Origin: CAZAGD01 sp049699975
GTDB taxonomy: Bacteria; Desulfobacterota; SM23-61
Reading direction: 5' to 3'
DNA: 19,974 nt
Assembly: GCA_049699975.1 (NCBI GenBank)
Contig: JBNAWB010000045.1
Location: 1 to 19,974, forward strand
Shown here: positions 15,387 to 19,974 of the stretch, one piece after another
How positions within the stretch are numbered: position 1 is the stretch's first letter
Layout: each line of letters begins with the position of its first letter
Made by a program: the position numbers and the translations under genes
The notes under the pieces: generated by a model
What the model was told of the DNA's origin: nothing
Databases searched by the model: none
Seen by the model: the letters and a program-made list of their open reading frames with translations, nothing else

Positions 15387-15731
15387 TTACTTAGCCGGTG
15401 GTTGAGCTGGAGTTATAGGAGTTCCCTTTTCTACCGGCACGGGCGGCGGAGCAGGCACTGTCTTCTTAGGCTGAGTTTCTTTGATTATGGAAGAACCAGT
15501 CTTATGACTGGAAACATAAGCTAAACTAATGGAAGTAATCATAAAAATAATGGCTACCCCCGTGGTGATCTTGGTCAAAAAACCTCCGGGCCCAGCGGAA
15601 CCAAAGAGAGTCTGACTCGATCCACCCCCAAAGGCTGCTCCAATATCAGCACCGCGGCCAGTTTGGAGCAAAACGATCATGATCAATAAAAAACATATGA
15701 CCACATGAATTATAGCTAAAGCAAAGGACAT
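15387..15731 (-). CDS. secG: Preprotein translocase subunit SecG
   Basis: SecG is the small stimulating subunit of the SecYEG export channel. The 114 residues contain two membrane helices (about 3-22 and 52-72) joined by the conserved loop LLQTGRGADIGAAFGGGSSQTLFGSAGPGGFLTK. The C-terminal 40 residues are a Pro- and Lys-rich tail (PAPPPVPVEKGTPITPAQPPAK), which is common in longer SecG proteins. The start ATG has AAGGGGG 9 nt upstream on the minus strand. tpiA lies upstream with a 459-nt gap that holds hairpins and a repeat copy. The tRNA-Leu gene follows. Confidence 0.94.
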   Translation of the reverse strand: MSFALAIIHVVICFLLIMIVLLQTGRGADIGAAFGGGSSQTLFGSAGPGGFLTKITTGVAIIFMITSISLAYVSSHKTGSSIIKETQPKKTVPAPPPVPVEKGTPITPAQPPAK

Positions 15732-15840
15732 TATTTTTTTACCCCCTTAAAAATTTTATATAGCACATTTCTGGCTTGAAAGAAAGAATTTTTTTGGGCT
15801 TTCTGTACTCTTTCACTAAATATTTACCCCTCCCCCCTGC

Positions 15841-15900
15841 CCTGTGGAGTATTAAAGCTTACTCCACAGGACAAGCCCTCTTCCCCATGAGGCTGTGTCC
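15841..15900. other. Two adjoining hairpins in the tpiA-secG gap
   Basis: CCTGTGGAGT (15841-15850) and ACTCCACAGG (15861-15870) pair perfectly around 10 nt. A second stem, 15869-15877 with 15891-15900 (nine pairs, one bulge), shares its first two bases with the first, so the two helices compete at the boundary. Neither is followed by a T-run on the minus strand. They could be a terminator-like or processing structure after tpiA, or part of the repeat copy beside them. Confidence 0.5.
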
Positions 15901-15931
15901 TAATTAATAAATTGTTACCTTTGGCTGAAAG

Positions 15932-16114
15932 GGCCAGAGGCAGGCATTCATTCATAATCATGAGGCAGTGGATCTTCCATAGGTACGGGCGGATTTAGAA
16001 GCTTAATCATATTGCTTAGTTTAATAATCCCCCGCTCTTTGCGGAAAATCGCTGGTAAATTTTGGACATCTTCTTCTCCCGCCGATGCTTCTTCATTCAT
16101 GCCTGCCTCTGGCC
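15932..16114. repeat. Divergent copy (C) of the inverted-repeat-ended element
   Basis: A perfect 16-bp long-range inverted repeat (15932-15947 with 16099-16114) encloses boxes in the same order as copies A and B: a TCAT-AATC-ATGAGGC hairpin (15952-15966), a run of 20 bases identical to copy B (15973-15992 = 18333-18352), and a CTCTTTGCGGAAA box (16035-16047). The outer terminal repeats are not recognisable, so the borders given are those of the long stem. The rest of the tpiA-secG gap (15732-15840 and 16115-16190) shows no gene; a 60-codon plus-strand frame at 16012-16194 has no SD and consists of repeat sequence. Confidence 0.6.
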
Positions 16115-16190
16115 TGCTTCTGCCCTTTTCTAAACATTGTGACCCAGCCTCAACGGGGGAGGGGAATAGTGAGGGGATTACCGTTCTTTT

Positions 16191-16964
16191 TTAATTACCC
16201 TTTTGTCCGCCACATGCTTTAATAATCTGCACAAAAGAATTAATCTCTAAGCTCGCCCCACCAACTAAAGCTCCGTCTACATCATCCTGGGCAATAATTT
16301 CTGCTATATTATCAGGTTGCACACTCCCGCCATAAAGAATACGCAATGTGTCCGCTAACTGCGGAGAAAAAAGCTCCCTCATTATCTGCCGAATAAAGGC
16401 CTGCATCTCTTGAGCCTGCTGGGGCTTGGCTGTTTTCCCTGTACCTATTGCCCAAACAGGTTCATAGGCAATTACCAACTCTTGCGGGTTGTTTATCTTT
16501 ACCCCGGCTAATCCGGCCTTGATTTGCTTCTCTACTACGGAAAAAGCCTTTCCTGCTTCTCTTTCCGAAAGAGTTTCTCCGACACAAAAAATCGGAATAA
16601 GACCAGTTTTAAGCAGAGCCAATATTTTTTTATTTACGGATTCATCAGTCTCGCCAAAGAATTGCCGCCGTTCAGAATGGCCAATGATCGAAAACTGACA
16701 GCCGGCATCTAAAAGCATCAGGGGCGAAATTTCTCCTGTGAAAGCACCCCATTCGGCCCAAAAAGAATTTTGGGCCGAAACTAAAATGGGAGATCCTTTT
16801 AGAACTCGCGCGGCGGTCGCCAAGGAAGTAAAGGGCGGCGCTACCGCCACTTGGACTCCAGAGAAGTCAACTAATTGCTCTCTTAGATGAGCACAGAACT
16901 CTTCCGTTTCGGAGATGCGTTTATGCATTTTCCAATTTCCTACCACTAAGGGAAAGCGAGACAT
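16191..16964 (-). CDS. tpiA: Triosephosphate isomerase
   Basis: The enzyme interconverts dihydroxyacetone phosphate and glyceraldehyde 3-phosphate in glycolysis and gluconeogenesis. The 257-residue (beta/alpha)8 barrel has all catalytic motifs: GNWKMH with Lys12, GHSERR with the electrophile His (~96), the AYEPVWAIGTGK signature with the base Glu (~168) and flexible loop, and LYGGSVQPDN and DGALVGGASL for phosphate binding. AAGGAGG lies 6 nt before the ATG. It starts 16 nt after pgk ends, so the two are one operon. Confidence 0.97.
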   Translation of the reverse strand: MSRFPLVVGNWKMHKRISETEEFCAHLREQLVDFSGVQVAVAPPFTSLATAARVLKGSPILVSAQNSFWAEWGAFTGEISPLMLLDAGCQFSIIGHSERRQFFGETDESVNKKILALLKTGLIPIFCVGETLSEREAGKAFSVVEKQIKAGLAGVKINNPQELVIAYEPVWAIGTGKTAKPQQAQEMQAFIRQIMRELFSPQLADTLRILYGGSVQPDNIAEIIAQDDVDGALVGGASLEINSFVQIIKACGGQKGN

Positions 16965-16980
16965 TATATTCCTCCTTGTT

Positions 16981-18171
16981 TTATTTGAAAATTCGCAGCG
17001 CCTCTACCCCGGGTAGTTTCTTCCCTTCTAAAAGTTCCAAAAATGCTCCCCCAGCAGTGGAAATATAGGAGATTTTATGAGCATACCCAGATTGGTTAAG
17101 GGCCAAATTGGTATCTCCTCCTCCGGCTACGCTAACTGCTCCAGATTCCGCGATAGCCTGGATAATAGCCAATGTTCCTTTATGGAAGGGAGCCGTTTCG
17201 AAAGCCCCCAAGGGCCCATTCCATAAAATAGTTTTGGCCCCTTGCAAAGCTTCTTGGAAAAGAGTAATGGTCGCGGGTCCTATATCCAAACCCATGAGGT
17301 CGGACGGAATCTCTTTTGCGGGAACGACGCGCGGAGGAGAAGCAGAGGTCATTTCTTCGGCAACTACGCAATCAACTGGTAGGTAAACCTTGGTTCTTCT
17401 TTGTTGGGCAGTTTTTAAGACCTCCTTAGCCGTGGACAAGAGATTCTCTTCCATCAGGGATTTGCCCACCTCCAGCCCTAAAGCCTTTAAAAAGGTAAAG
17501 GCCATTCCTCCACCGATTAACATCTTGTCCACCAGGAGGATCAAATTTTGCAAAACTTCTAATTTTCCAGAAACTTTAGCCCCGCCAATAATGGCTACTA
17601 AAGGACGGGCTGGGGCGACCATGACTTTATATAAATAATTAAGTTCTTCTTTCATTAAGAAACCGGCAGCTTTTTCAGTAAAGAATTTAGTTATCCCTTC
17701 TACGGAAGCGTGAGCCCGATGCGAGACGGCAAAAGCATCGTTGACATAAATATCTGCTAAGCGGGCTAATTTTTCAGCAAAGGCCGGATCATTCTTTTCT
17801 TCTTCTTTATGAAAGCGCAGGTTTTCCAAAAGTACAATTTCCCCAGGTTTGAGCGCGGCGACCATCTTTTCCACTTCAGGGCCAATACAATCGGGGGCTA
17901 ATTTGACTTCTTTTTTTATAAGTTCACTTAACTTTTGCGCAACTGGCCCTAAGCTATATTTAGGCTCAGCTTTTCCCGCCGGCCGACCAAGATGGGAGGC
18001 TAATATAATTTTGGCTCCTTGGTTTAAGGCAAACTCGATGGTAGGGATTGAGGCTTTTATGCGGGTATCATCTGTGATTTCTCCTTTTTCATCAATGGGT
18101 ACATTAAAATCTACCCTAATAAACACCCTTTTATGGGCAAGAGATAACTCATCTATACTTTTAAATTCCAT
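16981..18171 (-). CDS. pgk: Phosphoglycerate kinase
   Basis: Pgk transfers phosphate between 1,3-bisphosphoglycerate and ADP. The 396-residue, two-domain protein is of normal length. The N-domain has RVDFNVP (about 21-27), ILASHLGRP (59-67) and the LLENLRFHKEE basic patch; the C-domain has AIIGGAKVSGKLEVLQNL, ADKMLIGGGMAFTFL-like (VDKMLIGGGMAFTFLKA), LWNGPLGAFE and the nucleotide loop AVSVAGGGDTNLAL. The usual partner gapA is not directly upstream; non-coding DNA with a repeat element and then the divergent carD gene lie there. GGGGGAGG is 11 nt before the ATG. A promoter with a palindromic -35 region is seen at 18214-18252. Confidence 0.97.
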   Translation of the reverse strand: MEFKSIDELSLAHKRVFIRVDFNVPIDEKGEITDDTRIKASIPTIEFALNQGAKIILASHLGRPAGKAEPKYSLGPVAQKLSELIKKEVKLAPDCIGPEVEKMVAALKPGEIVLLENLRFHKEEEKNDPAFAEKLARLADIYVNDAFAVSHRAHASVEGITKFFTEKAAGFLMKEELNYLYKVMVAPARPLVAIIGGAKVSGKLEVLQNLILLVDKMLIGGGMAFTFLKALGLEVGKSLMEENLLSTAKEVLKTAQQRRTKVYLPVDCVVAEEMTSASPPRVVPAKEIPSDLMGLDIGPATITLFQEALQGAKTILWNGPLGAFETAPFHKGTLAIIQAIAESGAVSVAGGGDTNLALNQSGYAHKISYISTAGGAFLELLEGKKLPGVEALRIFK

Positions 18172-18213
18172 GGCCTTTTACCTCCCCCAAATAATTTTGA
18201 AGACCGTAAACTT

Positions 18214-18243
18214 ATATTAAATTTTCATGGAAGACAAAGTCAA
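18214..18243 (-). promoter_or_regulatory. Candidate promoter of the pgk-tpiA operon
   Basis: On the minus strand TTGACT (18243-18238) and TAATAT (18219-18214) are separated by 18 nt, about 43 nt upstream of the pgk start codon. The boxes are close to consensus; the spacer is one longer than ideal. Confidence 0.5.
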
Positions 18244-18252
18244 TGACTTTGT
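18234..18252. promoter_or_regulatory. Perfect 9-bp palindrome over the pgk -35 box (candidate operator)
   Basis: ACAAAGTCA-A-TGACTTTGT is a perfect inverted repeat around one base and covers the -35 box of the pgk promoter. It lies 2 nt outside the left end of repeat copy B, so it belongs to the promoter rather than the element. A dimeric regulator is plausible. Confidence 0.45.
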
Positions 18253-18254
18253 TA

Positions 18255-18561
18255 GCTGACCGTCGATCACTTTCTAAATTACAAGCTAATGCGGACGGGA
18301 GGGAGAGAGGCTCATTAAAATGAGGCATTTATTCTTCCATAGGTACGGGCGGGGAAGATAGTCGTCTATTTTAAAAGAAAAAAGCTATTATTCACGTTTA
18401 TCTGGTGCAGGCATGCTTGTCCCCGCCGTTCTTTGCGGAAAGCAAGTGGGTAAGAGAGAAATAGTCATTTCCCAGCCGATTTTAATTTCGCCCCGCTTGC
18501 CTCCGCCAGAGGCAAGCCAGGGCCATATCAAGGTATTTGCCAAAACTGATCAACGGTCAGC
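18255..18561. repeat. Inverted-repeat-ended intergenic element, long copy B (about 307 bp)
   Basis: The ends GCTGACCGTCGATCACTTT (18255-18273) and AAAACTGATCAACGGTCAGC (18542-18561) are inverted repeats with two mismatches over their first 19 bases. Internal boxes are collinear with copy A: CTCATT-AA-AATGAG (18311-18324), the GGCGGGGA/TCCCCGCC pair (18348-18355 with 18420-18427), TTCTTTGCGGAAAG (18429-18442), and GGGTAAG...CCCAGCCGATTTTAAT. In place of the long-range stem of copies A and C there is a local hairpin CTTGCCTC/GAGGCAAG in the right part. It fills most of the gap between the divergent pgk and carD promoters. There is no open reading frame of note. Confidence 0.75.
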
Positions 18562-18583
18562 CAGGGGGGAGCAGGAATTGATG

Positions 18584-18613
18584 TTGACTTAAGCCCAATT
18601 TCAATGATATTAT
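18584..18613 (+). promoter_or_regulatory. Candidate promoter of carD
   Basis: TTGACT (18584-18589) and TATTAT (18608-18613) are 18 nt apart, 33 nt upstream of the carD start codon. The -35 box begins 22 nt outside the right end of repeat copy B. Confidence 0.5.
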
Positions 18614-18646
18614 AAATTTGTTAGAAAAGATGCAGGGAGGCAGTAA

Positions 18647-19129
18647 ATGTTTAAAATTGGCGATAAAGCAGTCTATCCTGCGCATGGAGTGGGGATTATC
18701 GAAGATATCCAAATTAAAGAGATTTCCGGGACAAAAAGAACATTTTATGTTTTGCGCATCTTGGACAAAGACATGACTATTTTAATCCCCACGGATAATG
18801 CCGAAACTGTTGGTTTACGAGGAATTATCGATAAAAAAGAGATTCCTAAGGTTTTTCGAATCTTGGCTGAGAGAAATGGAAAAGTTGATTGTCAGACTTG
18901 GAATCGTCGCTATCGGGAATACATGGAAAAGATTAAATCTGGGTCAGTTTTTGAAGTAGCCGAAGTTTTAAGAGATCTGGTGCACTTGAAACAAGATAAA
19001 GACCTTTCTTTTGGAGAAAGGCAGATGCTTGACCTGGCCCAAAATCTCTTGGTCAAGGAACTAGCCATCGCCAAAAATACGGCGGAGGAAAAAATCCGTC
19101 TTCGCCTCATGAGCATCTTTAATACCTAA
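18647..19129 (+). CDS. carD: CarD-family transcription regulator
   Basis: CarD proteins bind the RNA polymerase beta subunit through an N-terminal Tudor-like domain shared with the TRCF repair factor, and stabilise open promoter complexes. The 160-residue product starts with FKIGDKAVYPAHGVGIIEDIQ (residues 2-22), the hallmark, and continues YVLRILDKDMTILIPTDNAETVGLR (35-59). The C-terminal part (about 65-160) is all helix with the conserved WNRRYREYMEKIKSG and RQMLDLAQNLLVKELA segments that contact the DNA fork. AGGGAGG lies 8 nt upstream of the ATG. The membrane PIN-domain gene follows after 49 nt, a pairing seen in many bacteria. Confidence 0.95.
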   Translation: MFKIGDKAVYPAHGVGIIEDIQIKEISGTKRTFYVLRILDKDMTILIPTDNAETVGLRGIIDKKEIPKVFRILAERNGKVDCQTWNRRYREYMEKIKSGSVFEVAEVLRDLVHLKQDKDLSFGERQMLDLAQNLLVKELAIAKNTAEEKIRLRLMSIFNT

Positions 19130-19178
19130 AAGCTCTTCTATTTTTAAGTAATACGTTAAAGAAAGGAGGTGAAACCAA

Positions 19179-19974
19179 GTGGGGATTTTTATTCTCAGAA
19201 TTTTATTGCTAATTATAACCGGGGGCAGTGGTTATTTTATTGGCCAGCAGACTCCATCTTTGCCAAACGCTTCGTACTGGGGCCTGGCTATTGGATTAAT
19301 AATTGGGCTCCTGGTCATATTTGGAGAAAGAAAGATAAGAAAAGCCCCTCTCAAAGTGATCATTGGCGGGGCCTTGGGGTTTGTTCTGGGTTTGCTAATG
19401 GCCAATCTTTTGGTGGGGGCCTTTTTAGCTGGCTTCTTGGAAAAGATAGAAGCAAGTTTTTCCGGTTACCTGCTGATCAACAGTATTTTAGGCTATCTGG
19501 GGCTAATTTTAGGAATTAAGAAAGGAAAAGAATTTGAATGGAGTGCGCTGCCGTGGTTTGCTAAAGAAGGTGGCTCGGGGAGTAATAGCCATAAAGTCTT
19601 AGATACCAGCGTAATCATCGATGGGCGCATCGCGGATATCTGCGATACAGGATTTATGGAGGGAACATTTATCATTCCTCAGTTTATCCTTCAAGAATTA
19701 AGACACATCGCTGACTCTTCCGATCCTCTGAAAAGAGGCCGGGGACGGAGGGGATTAGATATTCTCAATAGGATGCAGAAGCAGTCCAACGTAGAAGTAA
19801 AAATAATTGATCAAGATTACCCTAAAATTCAGGAAGTGGACGCCAAGCTGATCGCCTTGGCCAAAGATTTGAAGGCTAAGATTATCACTAATGATTTTAA
19901 TCTAAATAAAGTAGCCGAATTACAAGGAGTACCGGTTTTAAATATTAATCAGCTTTTCAACGCCCTCAAACCCG
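19179..19974 (+). CDS. Membrane-anchored PIN/TRAM-domain protein (YacL type), 3' end missing
   Basis: The frame begins with GTG at 19179, set by AAAGGAGGTGA at 19163-19173 (5 nt gap), and runs to the window edge: about 265 residues, with the last part cut off. Four hydrophobic helices occupy roughly residues 3-24, 32-52, 64-86 and 96-112, followed by a PIN domain from about residue 139: KVLDTSVIIDGRIADIC with the first acidic residues, IIPQFILQELRHIADSSD with the Glu, RRGLDILNRM, DAKLIALAKDL and KIITNDFNLNKVAELQG with the last Asp residues. The four acidic positions expected of an active Mg-dependent nuclease are all present. YacL-type proteins end with a TRAM RNA-binding domain, which would lie just beyond the window. 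The role in the cell is not settled. In many genomes the next genes are ispD and ispF. Confidence 0.92.
   Translation, partial: MGIFILRILLLIITGGSGYFIGQQTPSLPNASYWGLAIGLIIGLLVIFGERKIRKAPLKVIIGGALGFVLGLLMANLLVGAFLAGFLEKIEASFSGYLLINSILGYLGLILGIKKGKEFEWSALPWFAKEGGSGSNSHKVLDTSVIIDGRIADICDTGFMEGTFIIPQFILQELRHIADSSDPLKRGRGRRGLDILNRMQKQSNVEVKIIDQDYPKIQEVDAKLIALAKDLKAKIITNDFNLNKVAELQGVPVLNINQLFNALKP

Noticed and set aside
16012..16194. 60-codon plus-strand frame between secG and tpiA
   Set aside because: No SD, and the sequence is repeat copy C; the apparent signal-like peptide comes from repeat composition.
592..18561. CRISPR array
   Set aside because: The repeats are long, few, widely spaced and have inverted ends; no short direct repeats with regular spacers and no cas genes are seen.
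19169..19519. 116-codon frame at the start of the PIN-domain gene
   Set aside because: The GTG frame at 19179 has an ideal SD, membrane helices and a full PIN domain; the other frame is its shadow.

Overview
The window comes from an anaerobic, probably uncultivated bacterium of moderate GC content. It has strong AAGGAGG-type ribosome binding sites, TTGACA/TATAAT-like promoters, several TTG and GTG starts, a putative lipoprotein and a tRNA with an encoded CCA end. I cannot name the phylum from the sequence. The pgk-tpiA-secG-tRNA-Leu order and the CarD-PIN/TRAM pair occur in many deep-branching lineages.

Layout. (1) 1-515, minus: the front of a lipoprotein-like alkylsulfatase-type metallo-beta-lactamase, cut by the window edge. 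(2) 516-1149: repeat-rich non-coding DNA. (3) 1150-4119, plus: a beta-hydroxyacid dehydrogenase, an imidazolonepropionase-like amidohydrolase and a PPC/DUF296 protein. A 317-bp inverted-repeat-ended element lies between the first two. (4) 4172-6860, minus: a GT4 glycosyltransferase fused to a probable alpha/alpha-toroid domain, overlapped by a small coiled-coil gene with a TTG start. (5) 7125-13310, plus: an HpcH/HpaI aldolase, fdhD and a three-subunit membrane formate dehydrogenase (FdnGHI type), closed by a strong terminator. (6) 13435-15206, plus: fdhE, hypB and a 46-residue single-pass membrane protein, then a terminator shared with the convergent tRNA. (7) 15260-18171, minus: pgk, tpiA, secG and tRNA-Leu(GAG). 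(8) 18647-19974, plus: carD and a membrane-anchored PIN-domain protein cut by the window edge.

The formate dehydrogenase catalytic subunit is a selenoprotein. Its reading frame crosses an in-frame TGA at 9387-9389 inside the family's Sec motif, and a near-perfect SECIS-like hairpin begins two bases after the TGA. Read without recoding it would look like two genes. FdhD (sulfur transfer to the molybdenum/tungsten cofactor) and FdhE (assembly) serve this enzyme. HypB suggests that a [NiFe] hydrogenase is encoded elsewhere, so formate and hydrogen metabolism may be linked.

The least explained content is non-coding. Four intergenic sites carry members of one repeat family: 592-713, 2081-2397, about 15932-16114 and 18255-18561. 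The full copies have about 17-20 bp terminal inverted repeats and share internal boxes. A long-range stem is perfect in two copies but made of different bases, which suggests selection on a folded DNA or RNA structure rather than simple decay of a transposable element. A separate nested palindromic repeat lies at 777-972. Two promoters, those of pgk and of the glycosyltransferase, have near-perfect palindromes centred on their -35 boxes.
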